Of a stretch of 64,000 bases of DNA, positions 44,501 through 53,208 are shown in pieces. The position numbers were made by a program, and so were the translations under genes. The stretch is from an uncultured Bacilli bacterium (GTDB lineage: Bacteria > Bacillota_I > Bacilli_A > RF39 > UBA660). The stretch spans positions 1-64,000 of the forward strand of contig CANRNY010000004.1 of assembly GCA_947632085.1 (NCBI GenBank), written 5' to 3'. The notes beneath the pieces were generated by a model. It worked only from the letters and a program-made list of their open reading frames with translations. It did not search any database and was not told the origin of the DNA. The stretch's first letter is position 1; each line of letters starts with the position of its first letter.

Positions 44501-44541
44501 TTTGCTATCTTATTGACTAAAGATAGCAAATATTATATATT
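44501..44541 (+). promoter_or_regulatory. promoter inside a perfect 11-bp palindrome (operator)
   Basis: TTTGCTATCTT (44501-44511) and AAGATAGCAAA (44520-44530) are a perfect inverted repeat with an 8-bp centre. The centre holds the -35 TTGACT (44513-44518), followed after 17 bp by TATATT (44536-44541). It could also form an RNA hairpin in a readthrough transcript, but no T-run follows, so an operator is more likely. Confidence 0.6.
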
Positions 44542-44577
44542 TATATTAAGAAAATTATAGAATCGAGTGTGAAGATT

Positions 44578-45981
44578 ATGAAGAAAAAATACATTCTAAG
44601 TTTAGTAGTAATCGGTTTAATGCTCGCTCTAACATTAACGATAGGAACCGGTTACGGTTTATGGGTTTCTACCCGTGATAAAAATGAACTAAGTTCAACA
44701 ACTTTAGGTTGCTTTCAAATTTACTATCAAGAAGATAAGGGTATAGATAAAGATATAATCGAAATGAAAAATATCGAACCTTTAACAGTTGAAGAAGGTT
44801 TAGAAACTTCACCTTATACTTTAACTATCAAAAATACTTGTAATGTCGACAAAGAATTACAAGTTCGTTTAAATGTTTTAAAAGATACAACTGTTGATTT
44901 AAAGGCTTTAACTTTAGAAGCAACTGGTTATATTTCCCAAGATACTAGTTTATATAATAATTTACAATTAACTAAATCTGAAATGCCTGATGTCGTACAA
45001 AGTAGATTAATAGGTATTGTTAATGTTAAACCTGATGAAATAGTTAGAACTAATGTTAAATTATGGTTTGATGAAAGAAAGACTCCTAAAATCGATAAGA
45101 GTAAAATATTAAAAGCTCAATTTGAATTTATCGATTCTGAATCATCAGTTAAAGCTAAATTCTATGAATTACTATTAACTGATAAAGCTAAAATTGAAGC
45201 TAAAAAAGCCCCAAACTTTGCTAATCAATCAACCGGTGCCGATGGCTTATATGTCACTAATTCTGATACAGGTAAAACATATTATTATCGTGGTGTTGTT
45301 AACAATAACTATGTTTCATTTGGTAACTTCTTATGGCGTATTATAAGAATAAACGAAGATGGTACTATTAGATTAATAGCTAATAAATCTGTTGCTTATA
45401 CTAATTTTAATGATTTACGAAGTCGTCAAAAAGACTTTGCTGGTTATTCATATCTATGGTATCGTAATGCTGCTAATAGTATTGCCAAAGATACTCTAGA
45501 AAATTGGTATAATACTAATATTACTGCTAAAGGTCTTGATAAATACCTTACAACTTCTAACTATTGTAATGATACTGGTTACCAAACAACAAATTATCAT
45601 ACTTACTTTAATGGTTATAAGAGATTAAGTACTGATAATGCTCCATCACTAATTTGTCCAAAAACAAATGCTGACTTTGGAGGAGTATACAATGCCAAAG
45701 TTGGTTTAATAACAGCTGACGAAGTAGTATTAGCTGGTGGTGCTTACAATAAAAATAATATGAATTACTATTTATATAACGAAGAAAGCTTCTATACATT
45801 AACACCATATGATTTCTATCAAGGAACTCCAACTCTTTATGCTGTTGATAATACTGGTACTTTAACAACATCACCAGTTAATAAAGAATTAGGTCTTCGT
45901 CCAGTTATTACATTAAAAAGTGATATTACTGTAACTGGTTCAGGAACTATTGATAATCCTTATATAATCGATATGGAATAA
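44578..45981 (+). CDS. secreted surface protein (TasA/camelysin-like N-terminal part, DUF6273-like C-terminal part)
   Basis: About 467 residues from the ATG at 44578 (a GTG at 44569 is possible). A signal peptide/anchor (about 3-27, with GTGYGLWVSTRD) is followed by a beta-rich domain (30-210) resembling TasA/camelysin-type subunits that begin after a similar leader, and a C-terminal domain (about 220-467) with GKTYYYRGVVNNNYVSFGNFLWRIIRINEDGTIRLI and ending LGLRPVITLKSDITVTGSGTIDNPY, a layout of many Firmicutes surface proteins. Four Cys occur in the latter. It lies behind the palindromic operator. Confidence 0.65.
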   Translation: MKKKYILSLVVIGLMLALTLTIGTGYGLWVSTRDKNELSSTTLGCFQIYYQEDKGIDKDIIEMKNIEPLTVEEGLETSPYTLTIKNTCNVDKELQVRLNVLKDTTVDLKALTLEATGYISQDTSLYNNLQLTKSEMPDVVQSRLIGIVNVKPDEIVRTNVKLWFDERKTPKIDKSKILKAQFEFIDSESSVKAKFYELLLTDKAKIEAKKAPNFANQSTGADGLYVTNSDTGKTYYYRGVVNNNYVSFGNFLWRIIRINEDGTIRLIANKSVAYTNFNDLRSRQKDFAGYSYLWYRNAANSIAKDTLENWYNTNITAKGLDKYLTTSNYCNDTGYQTTNYHTYFNGYKRLSTDNAPSLICPKTNADFGGVYNAKVGLITADEVVLAGGAYNKNNMNYYLYNEESFYTLTPYDFYQGTPTLYAVDNTGTLTTSPVNKELGLRPVITLKSDITVTGSGTIDNPYIIDME

Positions 45982-46009
45982 ACACTGTCTTGACAGTGTT
46001 TTTATTTTT
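45981..46009 (+). terminator. terminator
   Basis: AACACTGTC-TT-GACAGTGTT stem, directly after the stop, followed by T-rich sequence. Confidence 0.85.
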
Positions 46010-46033
46010 CTAAAATCTATTTTTTTCTTTGTT

Positions 46034-46040
46034 TGTCGAA
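46034..46040 (+). promoter_or_regulatory. possible Spo0A (0A) box upstream of the sporulation sigma gene
   Basis: TGTCGAA, an exact match to the consensus 0A box, lies 53 bases before the sigma factor start codon in a 110-bp intergenic gap. The 7-mer also occurs by chance inside genes here, so position is the only extra support. Confidence 0.35.
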
Positions 46041-46093
46041 CTTGTTTAAAATCCCCATATTAAGCTCTATATTCTTGTTAACAGGTGATAAAA

Positions 46094-46738
46094 ATGACAA
46101 ACCTTGAAACAATTATTCAATTACATGAAAAACTAATATATAAAATAGCTACTAGATTCCATGATGCTGAAATAGAAGACTTATATCAAGCTGGTGTCAT
46201 TGGTATTATTAAAGCCTACAATAATTTTAAAGCCGATGGTACAACTAAATTTACTACTTATGCTTATAATTATATTTTTGGTGAAATGTATGATTTCGTT
46301 AATAATATTAGATCTATTAAATTAAATAAAAATATTTTAAAACTTTATAAAAAATTAGAACAAACTAAATATTTACTAGCTCAAAAACTAAATCATCTTC
46401 CATCTATTCAAGAATTATCTTCATTTCTTGGTTATGATGAAGCAACTATTAATCAAGTATACGAATGTACATCTTCAATTATGAGTTTAGATAATGAAAC
46501 TGAAAGACCTATTTATGAAACTATCTCTAATCCCAAAGATGATATATCTACTAATATTATCGATTTAAAAGATTCAATGAATACACTAACTAAAGAAGAA
46601 AAAGATGTTATTAATTATCGTTATTTTAAAGATTTTACACAAAGTGAAACTGCTAAAATTCTTGGTATGTCTCAAGTTAAAGTTTCTCGCTATGAAAAGA
46701 AAAGTTTAAGTAAAATGTATAATTATTTAAGTGCTTAG
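46094..46738 (+). CDS. sporulation-type sigma factor (SigF/SigG class)
   Basis: 214 residues from the ATG at 46094 (AGGTGA upstream). Region 2 with DLYQAGVIGIIKAYNNF and KFTTYAYNYIFGEMYDFVNN, region 3 with KLNHLPSIQELSSFLG, and region 4 with LTKEEKDVINYRYFKDFTQSETAKILGMSQVKVSRYEKKSLSKM, the SQ-x-VSRxEKK form typical of SigF/SigG and SigB. The spoVAC-AD-AE genes follow directly, as they follow sigF in Bacillus. No spoIIAA/AB precede it, so whether it is SigF or SigG cannot be decided. Confidence 0.8.
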   Translation: MTNLETIIQLHEKLIYKIATRFHDAEIEDLYQAGVIGIIKAYNNFKADGTTKFTTYAYNYIFGEMYDFVNNIRSIKLNKNILKLYKKLEQTKYLLAQKLNHLPSIQELSSFLGYDEATINQVYECTSSIMSLDNETERPIYETISNPKDDISTNIIDLKDSMNTLTKEEKDVINYRYFKDFTQSETAKILGMSQVKVSRYEKKSLSKMYNYLSA

Positions 46739-46762
46739 ACATAATAAATAACAGGTGATTAA

Positions 46763-47191
46763 ATGAATACTGTTAAATATAAAAAAATGGTTGACGAGCT
46801 AACTCCTAAAGAAAATCGTTTAATGAATATGATAATAGCTTTTATCGGTGGAGGTTTAATAGGTATTATAGGAACTATCCTTTATCTAAATTTAAATAAA
46901 GTATATAATTCTGAAGATTCAATTTCTTTCATGTTATTAATCTTTATTATTGCATCAGCCTTTATGACTTGTTGTGGTTTTGCCGATAATTTATTTTCTA
47001 AGTTAAAATGTGCTCTTATTATTCCTATCACTGGTTTTGCCCATTCCGTATCATCATCAATCTTAGATTATAAAAAAGAGGGTCTTATTAATATGGGCTC
47101 TAATACTTTTAAATTAGCAGGATCTGTTCTTTTATATGGCGTTGTCAGTGCCATAATTCTTACATTAGTGAAGGTGATATTAAATGTCTAG
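46763..47191 (+). CDS. spoVAC: stage V sporulation protein AC
   Basis: 142 residues with four hydrophobic segments. YKKMVDELTPKENRLMNMIIAFIGGGLIGIIG at the N-terminus and GFADNLFSKLKCALIIPITGFAHSVSSSILDYKKEGLI are characteristic of SpoVAC, which forms the channel for dipicolinic acid in the inner spore membrane. Starts 24 bases after the sigma gene behind ACAGGTGATT and overlaps spoVAD by 8 bases. Confidence 0.93.
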   Translation: MNTVKYKKMVDELTPKENRLMNMIIAFIGGGLIGIIGTILYLNLNKVYNSEDSISFMLLIFIIASAFMTCCGFADNLFSKLKCALIIPITGFAHSVSSSILDYKKEGLINMGSNTFKLAGSVLLYGVVSAIILTLVKVILNV

Positions 47192-48152
47192 TTTTAAATA
47201 TAATAATGTCTATCTTAAAGATTATGAATCAATAGCAGGACCAGAAGAAGTGAAAGGTAATTTAGAATATCAAAATACAACTAACGATTATTATTTTGGT
47301 GAAGAAAAAATTGAAGATGCCGAAATAAAGATGCAAAACCTATGTTTAAATAATATTATTAAAAGAAATAAATTAAATAATAAAGTTGAACTACTAGTTG
47401 GTGGTGATTTAATAAATCAAATAGCTATCACATCATATAATATAGTCAATCGTCATATCCCATTTTTAGGTCTATATAATGCTTGTGCTACTTTTAATGA
47501 AAGTCTTATAGTATTAGCTAATTTTATTGAAAGTAAAATGATTAATAGTGGCTTAGCTATTACTTCCAGCCATAATTTAAATGCTGAACGTCAATATCGT
47601 TTTCCTATTGAATATGGTTCACCTAAAAAGTGTTATACAACATTTACCACCACTGGTGCTGCTTGTGCATACCTAACTAATGAAGCAACTAATATTAAAA
47701 TAGAATCAGCAACAATTGGTCCAGTCGTCGATTATGGTATTAAAGATGCTTCTAATATGGGCGCTGTTATGGCTCCAAGTGCTGCCGAAACTCTTCATAA
47801 ACACCTAACTGAACTTAATAGAGACATTAATTACTATGATTTAATTATTACTGGTGATTTAGGAAAATTCGGTCAAGAACTATTTTTAAAACTAATTAAA
47901 CAAGATTATAATTATCTACCTAAAAATTATTATGATGCCGCAAGTATTCTTTATAAGGATAACCAAAATACTTTTCAAGGCGGTAGTGGACCAGTCGTTG
48001 TTCCTTTAGTTTTATTTAATAAAATTTTAAAAGATAAACAATATCAAAAAATTCTTATCTTAGCCACTGGTTCTTTACATAATACTTTAATGGTTAATTT
48101 AAAAAAGAGTATTCCATCAATTACTCATGCTGTAAGTATCGAGGTGAAATAA
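47184..48152 (+). CDS. spoVAD: stage V sporulation protein AD
   Basis: 322 residues, thiolase-like fold. FKYNNVYLKDYESIAGPEE at the start, the NACATFNESLIVLANFI segment, TSSHNLNAERQYRFPIEYG and PVVDYGIKDASNMGAVMAPSAAETL are SpoVAD hallmarks. It binds dipicolinic acid on the spore membrane and works with SpoVAC and SpoVAE. Overlaps spoVAC and shares one base with spoVAE, so all three are co-translated. Confidence 0.95.
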   Translation: MSSFKYNNVYLKDYESIAGPEEVKGNLEYQNTTNDYYFGEEKIEDAEIKMQNLCLNNIIKRNKLNNKVELLVGGDLINQIAITSYNIVNRHIPFLGLYNACATFNESLIVLANFIESKMINSGLAITSSHNLNAERQYRFPIEYGSPKKCYTTFTTTGAACAYLTNEATNIKIESATIGPVVDYGIKDASNMGAVMAPSAAETLHKHLTELNRDINYYDLIITGDLGKFGQELFLKLIKQDYNYLPKNYYDAASILYKDNQNTFQGGSGPVVVPLVLFNKILKDKQYQKILILATGSLHNTLMVNLKKSIPSITHAVSIEVK

Positions 48153-48502
48153 TGATTTATATAAATTCTTTTCTTGTATGTGGTACTATTTGTCTAATCG
48201 GTCAAATAATACTTGATAATACTAAATTAACTCCTGGTCATATTACAAGTATATTTGTAATTACTGGTGCTATTTTATCATTCTTAGGAATCTATGAAAT
48301 GATAGCTAATTATAGTTTAGTAGGTAGTAGTTTACCAATAACTTCATTTGGTAATGCTTTATATAAAGCAGCTTATGAAGGATTTCAAAATGGCGGCTTT
48401 ATTGGTATGTTTAGTAATCTACTATCGACTACCAGTACAGGTATAACTGGTGCCGTTTTCTTTGGTTTTATCTTTTCCTTAATATTTAAAATTAGAGATT
48501 AA
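48152..48502 (+). CDS. spoVAE: stage V sporulation protein AE (AEb type)
   Basis: 116 residues with three to four hydrophobic segments. LVCGTICLIGQIILDNTKLTPGHITSIFVITGAILSFLGIYE and GAFYKA-like ALYKAAYEGFQNGGFIGMF identify SpoVAE. Completes the spoVAC-AD-AE set, the minimal version of the operon found in many clostridia; spoVAA, AB, AEa and AF are absent here. Terminator overlaps its end. Confidence 0.93.
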   Translation: MIYINSFLVCGTICLIGQIILDNTKLTPGHITSIFVITGAILSFLGIYEMIANYSLVGSSLPITSFGNALYKAAYEGFQNGGFIGMFSNLLSTTSTGITGAVFFGFIFSLIFKIRD

Positions 48503-48520
48503 AATAAATCTCTTTTTTTA
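48494..48520 (+). terminator. terminator of the sigma-spoVA operon
   Basis: AGAGATT-AAAATA-AATCTCT stem followed by T7. Confidence 0.85.
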
Positions 48521-48546
48521 TTTCTCTTTTTTAATTGCTACTTATT

Positions 48547-48555
48547 TGGTATAAT
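48547..48555 (+). promoter_or_regulatory. extended -10 promoter
   Basis: TGGTATAAT, 26 bases before the ATG at 48581. Confidence 0.55.
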
Positions 48556-48580
48556 TATATAAGAAGAATGAAGGGATATT

Positions 48581-49876
48581 ATGGATGATAAAGAAATAAA
48601 AAATACAGATGCTAACGAAAATGAAAAGGTTACTCCTAAAGTAGATACGAAAGAGGAAACAACTAACGCTGAAACTAGTCCATCTGAATCTATGGAATCT
48701 AGTAAGGTCGAAGAAAATAAATCTCTTGAAACTAACCCAGAAGCACCTGTCATTAATATACCAGAAAGTATTGATACTCAAAAAGAAGTAAAAGCGCAAA
48801 ATCAAACTCTAAATCCAGCTACTGATTTTAGTTCAATTTTTGGCGTTGCATCTGAAGAACAAGCCCCTGAAGTTAAAGTAGAAGCTAAAAAAGAACCAGA
48901 ACCAGCTCAAGAGCTAGCCCCAGAAGTTAAAGTTGCGGAAAATGTTGAAGTGCCTAAAACTCAAGAGCCAAAATTTAATAAAGATCAATTTAATAGTGAA
49001 GAAAAATTATTATATGAGATTAAACCAGAAAAAGAAGGTAATCCTCTAGTTGTTTTATTTTTCTTTATTTTCTTAATTGCTTTTATTATCTTTTTACCAT
49101 CACTAGTTAAAGTTGCTAATTTTAATTTTACGCAAAATAGAACAAATACAAATAATAATGAAGAAATATCAAATGAAATGCACGAACTTGGTTCAACATC
49201 TGTTCGTGTAAAACTGGATAATTTAGAATTAAACAATTTTGTTAAATCATCTGAAGATGACGAATACTACTTAATCTTTACTTTAACTAATACTGCAAGT
49301 GAACCATATATGTTTAATAAAAAATATTACATTACTTTATATGATGGAGAAAGTATCGTTGGTTATGCTTTAATTCATTCATATGATATCGTAGCTGCTT
49401 ATGGTGCTCGTGAAGTTAAACTTGTTATTAACGAAAATTCTTATCAACGAGCTAACCAATTTAAAGTAGAAGAAATAGTTGCAAGCCGTTATCCAAAAGT
49501 AGCAACTACAGAAGTAGATGGTGAATATAACGTTTTAACTTGTACACACTTAAATGATGAAATGAAATACTATTTTAGTAATGATGCATTAGTAAAAATA
49601 AAAGAAACATACAAAGAGCTTCAAAGTAATAGTAAGAATTATGCTGCTAATAAAGATACATATCGTAATCTTTCTAATAAATATAAACAAATTCAAAACT
49701 TTACTTCAGACTTTATTGAAACTAATACTGATTTTACAATGATTAATAACGTTGAACTAAAAGATATTCCAGATAAAACATTAACTGATTTAAAAGTTTA
49801 TCGTTATTTTAGATATAGTGAAGACATAAAAACAGTAGCATTTGAACTTGGAGCCCAAGGATATACATGTAGTTAG
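48581..49876 (+). CDS. membrane protein with acidic disordered head, upstream of scpAB
   Basis: 431 residues. An acidic Glu/Pro/Lys-rich cytosolic region (1-145), one membrane segment (about 150-172), and an extracellular domain (185-431) with beta-type sequence (STSVRVKLDNLELNNFV, YYLIFTLTNTASEPYMFNKKYYITLYDGE) followed by a helical, coiled-coil-like part (about 325-385). The middle resembles the FxLYG/DUF4352-type sandwich of surface proteins but is not a clear match. Two terminal Cys residues sit near the end. Ten bases separate it from scpA. Confidence 0.65.
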   Translation: MDDKEIKNTDANENEKVTPKVDTKEETTNAETSPSESMESSKVEENKSLETNPEAPVINIPESIDTQKEVKAQNQTLNPATDFSSIFGVASEEQAPEVKVEAKKEPEPAQELAPEVKVAENVEVPKTQEPKFNKDQFNSEEKLLYEIKPEKEGNPLVVLFFFIFLIAFIIFLPSLVKVANFNFTQNRTNTNNNEEISNEMHELGSTSVRVKLDNLELNNFVKSSEDDEYYLIFTLTNTASEPYMFNKKYYITLYDGESIVGYALIHSYDIVAAYGAREVKLVINENSYQRANQFKVEEIVASRYPKVATTEVDGEYNVLTCTHLNDEMKYYFSNDALVKIKETYKELQSNSKNYAANKDTYRNLSNKYKQIQNFTSDFIETNTDFTMINNVELKDIPDKTLTDLKVYRYFRYSEDIKTVAFELGAQGYTCS

Positions 49877-49886
49877 GGGGATTAAA

Positions 49887-50615
49887 ATGACTTACAATTT
49901 TACAACTACCGATTTTGAAGGACCATTAGATTTATTACTTCACTTAGTTAAAGAGTCTAAAATGGATATTTATGAAATAAATATTCATGATATTATTAAT
50001 CAATACCTAGATTTTATTCATTCCTTAGAAGAAAAAAATATTGATATAGCAAGTGAATACTTAGTAATGGCTGCTGAATTAATTCATTTAAAAAGTAAGT
50101 TATTAGTTAATCGCAATGAAGAAGAAAATGAAGAAGATGAATTTTCTTTCAATAGTGAAGAAGATTTAAAAAATAAATTAATTGAATATGAAAAATATAA
50201 AGAAATAACTAAAAGTTTTCAAGAACTTGAAGAAAAAAGATCTGAGGTATATACAAAGTTACCTGAATCTCTAAATGAATTTATTGATTCTACTGGTTTT
50301 ATTAAAGGTGAATTGAATATTGAAGATTTATTTAATGCTTATAAATTATTTATTGAAAGACAAAAACTTGAGAAACCATTAAATACTAAAATAACTAAAA
50401 GAGAACTTAGTGTTGATGACAAAATAAAAGATATAAGATCTATTTTAAAAAAACGTTCAAAAGTAAATTTTATTGAATTATTTACGGAATTAACAAAAGA
50501 AAATATTGTTGTGACTTTTTTATCAATTCTTGAAATGAGTAAAAATAGTGAAATTATCTTGACTCAAGAAGCAAGTTTTAGCCCAATTATGATAGAAAGA
50601 GTGAGTAAGAAATGA
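49887..50615 (+). CDS. scpA: segregation and condensation protein A
   Basis: 242 residues from the ATG at 49887, preceded by AGGGGG. MTYNFTTTDFEGPLDLLLHLVKESKMDIYEINIHDIINQYLDFI is the typical ScpA start; then DIASEYLVMAAELIHLKSKLLV and a C-terminal winged helix (about 170-240). ScpA is the kleisin subunit that bridges SMC heads in the chromosome-condensing complex. Overlaps scpB by four bases. Confidence 0.96.
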   Translation: MTYNFTTTDFEGPLDLLLHLVKESKMDIYEINIHDIINQYLDFIHSLEEKNIDIASEYLVMAAELIHLKSKLLVNRNEEENEEDEFSFNSEEDLKNKLIEYEKYKEITKSFQELEEKRSEVYTKLPESLNEFIDSTGFIKGELNIEDLFNAYKLFIERQKLEKPLNTKITKRELSVDDKIKDIRSILKKRSKVNFIELFTELTKENIVVTFLSILEMSKNSEIILTQEASFSPIMIERVSKK

Positions 50616-51181
50616 ATCTAGTCGGAGTTTTAGAAGGTATATTATTTGTTGTTGGTGATGAAGGTTTAACTTTAAATCAAATATGTGATATCTTAGAAAT
50701 TGATATGGAACAAGCTAAAGAACTTTTAATGGAACTGAAAAAGAGCTATGAAGCTGAAAATCATGGCGTTAGAATTAGTTATTTAGGCGATGCATTTAAA
50801 CTAACAACTAAAAAAGAACATAAAGAATATTATAAAAAATTAATAGAAAATCCCGAGAACAATACTTTGTCTCAAGCAGCTTTAGAAACTTTAGCTATTA
50901 TTGCTTATAACCAACCAATTACTAGAGTTGAAATCGATGAATTACGTGGAGTTAGCAATGTTCATATATTAAGAAAATTATTGGCTAAAGGCCTTATTAA
51001 AGAAGCAGGTAAAAGTACTTTACCAGGTCGTCCAAATCTCTATGCTACTACTAGTGAATTTCTAGATTACTTTGGTTTATCATCTATTAGTGATTTACCA
51101 ACTATTATAAATGAACCTGTTGAAGAAGACGAAGAAAAAGAATTATTCTCTTCAATATATAAGGAAGAAGAAAATGAATAA
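50612..51181 (+). CDS. scpB: segregation and condensation protein B
   Basis: 189 residues. Two winged-helix domains: VLEGILFVVGDEGLTLNQICDIL (1-80) and LSQAALETLAIIAYNQPITRVEIDELRGVSN (about 88-120), ending with PGRPNLYATTSEFLDYFGL. Partner of ScpA in the SMC complex. Start overlaps scpA (ATGA) and its stop overlaps the next ATG. Confidence 0.96.
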   Translation: MNLVGVLEGILFVVGDEGLTLNQICDILEIDMEQAKELLMELKKSYEAENHGVRISYLGDAFKLTTKKEHKEYYKKLIENPENNTLSQAALETLAIIAYNQPITRVEIDELRGVSNVHILRKLLAKGLIKEAGKSTLPGRPNLYATTSEFLDYFGLSSISDLPTIINEPVEEDEEKELFSSIYKEEENE

Positions 51182-51761
51182 GTCAACATTTATTTCCGAA
51201 GACGATTTATTAAATGAAAATATCACAAATTTAAATTATAATAATTTAGAAATTAGTAATAAAAACATCAAAATATGTTTATTTGAATATACTGATTTAA
51301 GTAATAATATATTTGAAAATGTTTTCTTTGAAAAAGTCGAATTTACTAATTGTGACTTATCTAATACTAAATTCATTGATTGTAATTTAAGAGATATAAA
51401 ATTTACTAATTGTAAACTTGTTGGTACTAATCTTACTAATTGTCATTTAACTAAAGTAATATTTAATGATTCATTATGTAAATATATAAATCTTGTTGAT
51501 AGTAAAGTACGAGAATTAAAAATTAATAATTCTGATTTTACAGAATGTACTTTTTATAATATAATTAATAAAGATTTAATTTTTAATAATGTTAAATTAA
51601 TTAAAAGTGAATTTATAAATACTACTTTAGAAGGAATTGACTTTAGTACTTGCGATATAACTAATATTAAAATTCCTCCTAAGTATTTAAAAGGATTAAA
51701 AGTTAATATGTTTCAAGCTCTTGAATTATCTAAAATTCTAGGTCTTGAAATTATTGATTAA
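51174..51761 (+). CDS. pentapeptide-repeat-like protein
   Basis: 195 residues from the ATG at 51174, which overlaps the scpB stop and follows AAGGAAGAAG. The sequence is a chain of five-residue turns of the A(D/N)LxX type: for example NCDLSNTKFIDCNLRDIKFTN, NCKLVGTNLTNCHLTKVIF, predicting a right-handed quadrilateral beta-helix (about 30-165). The repeat is divergent (Asn/Cys/Thr-rich). Some such proteins protect gyrase, but no role is known here. Translationally coupled to scpB. Confidence 0.7.
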   Translation: MNKSTFISEDDLLNENITNLNYNNLEISNKNIKICLFEYTDLSNNIFENVFFEKVEFTNCDLSNTKFIDCNLRDIKFTNCKLVGTNLTNCHLTKVIFNDSLCKYINLVDSKVRELKINNSDFTECTFYNIINKDLIFNNVKLIKSEFINTTLEGIDFSTCDITNIKIPPKYLKGLKVNMFQALELSKILGLEIID

Positions 51762-51773
51762 AGGAGAAGTAAT

Positions 51774-52385
51774 ATGAAAAAAATAATATTAATTATTGTT
51801 ATAACAATTTTAAGTATTTTAACAATTTCTTTAGGAGTCGGAACTGTATATTTTGCAACTAATTATGCTTCGGCCGAAGATAAAATAGAAGATTTAGAAG
51901 ATGATATTGATGAACTTAAAGAAGAGCTAAAAGACAATCAAAATAATTCTTATGCTGTTTCAAATAATAGTGATAATAGTGATTTATATAGTAACGATTA
52001 TCAAGAAGAAAAAGAAGAAAATGAATCTTATAATGGTAATTATAATAATTTACAAGAAATTACATTAGCTGATTTAGAATATTTAATTAATAAAAAAGAT
52101 AACTTTATTCTTTTAGTTTCCCAAACAACTTGTTCACACTGCATAGATTATAAACCAACTTTAAATAGTGTTTTAAATAGTCATAATCTAAAAGCTTATT
52201 ACATTGAAAAAAATTTATTAACTAAAGATGAAAATACATCTTTTTCCCAAATTATTGAAACTCCTGGAACTCCAACAACAGCTTTCTTTATAAAAGGTGT
52301 TGAAGATCAAGAGAATCGTATTGTTGGAAATTCAGGTGAAAGTGTTATTGAAGCTCATTTAAAATCAGCTGGTTTTATTAGATAA
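51774..52385 (+). CDS. membrane-anchored thioredoxin-like protein
   Basis: 203 residues. N-terminal anchor (about 3-27), an acidic coiled coil (about 32-55), a Ser/Asn/Glu-rich linker, then a thioredoxin fold (about 90-203) with SQTTCSHCIDYKP (CxxC, about 121-124) and the cis-Pro loop TPGTPTTAFFIKG. It would face outside the membrane and could reduce, oxidise or carry disulfides. Preceded by AAAGGAGAAG; terminated by a strong hairpin. Confidence 0.82.
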   Translation: MKKIILIIVITILSILTISLGVGTVYFATNYASAEDKIEDLEDDIDELKEELKDNQNNSYAVSNNSDNSDLYSNDYQEEKEENESYNGNYNNLQEITLADLEYLINKKDNFILLVSQTTCSHCIDYKPTLNSVLNSHNLKAYYIEKNLLTKDENTSFSQIIETPGTPTTAFFIKGVEDQENRIVGNSGESVIEAHLKSAGFIR

Positions 52386-52418
52386 AAAAGATTTGTTTAA
52401 ATAACAAATCTTTTATTT
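52386..52418 (+). terminator. terminator
   Basis: Perfect AAAAGATTTGTT-TAAAT-AACAAATCTTTT stem, overlapping the stop of the thioredoxin-like gene. Confidence 0.85.
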
Positions 52419-52444
52419 GTACTATAAATTATTTATGGTATAAT
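52417..52444 (+). promoter_or_regulatory. promoter of tRNA-Leu
   Basis: TTGTAC (52417-52422), 16-bp spacer, TATAAT with TGG before it (extended -10, 52436-52444), 13 bases before the tRNA. Confidence 0.7.
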
Positions 52445-52457
52445 TAATTATGTAATT

Positions 52458-52544
52458 GCCCATGTGGCGGAATAGGTAGACGCGCTGGACTCAAAATCCA
52501 GTGGTAGCAATATCGTGTGGGTTCGAGTCCCACCATGGGCACCA
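52458..52544 (+). tRNA. tRNA-Leu (anticodon CAA)
   Basis: Acceptor GCCCATG/CATGGGC, anticodon stem CTGGA/TCCAG with loop CTCAAAA (anticodon CAA, 52492-52494), a long class II variable arm (about 52502-52517), T arm GTGGG-TTCGAGT-CCCAC, discriminator A and encoded CCA (52542-52544). Reads TTG leucine codons. Confidence 0.95.
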
Positions 52545-52555
52545 GATTAATAGAT

Positions 52556-52583
52556 ACTCGGACTTTTGTTGTTCGAGTTTTTA
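52556..52583 (+). terminator. terminator after tRNA-Leu
   Basis: ACTCGGAC-TTTTGTT-GTTCGAGT stem (one G-T pair) followed by T5. Confidence 0.8.
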
Positions 52584-52667
52584 TATGTTTGAATTTTTGA
52601 TATAATATTTTTAGTTAAATTGATATACATGTCAATACAATATATTACATAAAAGGGAGAAAATAAA

Positions 52668-53108
52668 ATGATTATTAATAAATTTTTACAAATGTTCTCA
52701 GAAGAATATATAAATTCTAAATCTATAGATCAATTACTAGAATTTACTAAAAAGACATTACCTTCAGATGGAACAGATAAAATTTTTATAGGATGTGTTC
52801 TTATAATGTTTGATCTTGGGTTTACTGGTCCAGCATCTTGCCATGAATATCTATCTTCTATTGTTAAAGCTGGAAAGGAAAGAATGTGTAATACTAATTT
52901 ACTATATTTTTACGTTAATCGAATTAATACAAATAAATTGGTTTCAAAATATTTAAAGAATATTAATCAAGACATAGATTTTGAAAAACATATAAATTTA
53001 GTTATTGAATATTTAGATCAATTTTCTTTTGATTTTAGTGCAAAAGTTAAGAGTGTTTACGATAAAAAATTAAATAATTCAACAATTGATAAAGATATAA
53101 TAAATTAA
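52668..53108 (+). CDS. hypothetical protein (146 aa)
   Basis: 146 residues, helical, cytosolic. Contains CVLIMFDLGFTGPASCHEYLSS and a Lys-rich C-terminal helix. No family recognised. It is preceded by an extended -10 (TGATATAAT, 52598-52606) and a good AAAAGGGAG site. It sits between tRNA-Leu and the toxin-antitoxin gap, a place where accessory DNA commonly inserts, but no integrase is seen. No terminator is evident directly after it. Confidence 0.65.
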   Translation: MIINKFLQMFSEEYINSKSIDQLLEFTKKTLPSDGTDKIFIGCVLIMFDLGFTGPASCHEYLSSIVKAGKERMCNTNLLYFYVNRINTNKLVSKYLKNINQDIDFEKHINLVIEYLDQFSFDFSAKVKSVYDKKLNNSTIDKDIIN

Positions 53109-53130
53109 TTTTAAGATTATAAAGTTTTTG

Positions 53131-53208
53131 CACTCCTTACTTTCTAATTCTAGACTGATAGTCATTTGTACTTTGTTCATTTGACGTGCTTGATAAAGGA
53201 GTGTTTTT
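53131..53208 (+). terminator. long terminator-like inverted repeat CACTCCTT/AAGGAGTG
   Basis: CACTCCTT (53131-53138) pairs with AAGGAGTG (53196-53203) and T5 follows. The 57-nt interior includes a copy of the ~31-bp repeat. It could end transcripts of the 146-aa gene. Confidence 0.45.
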
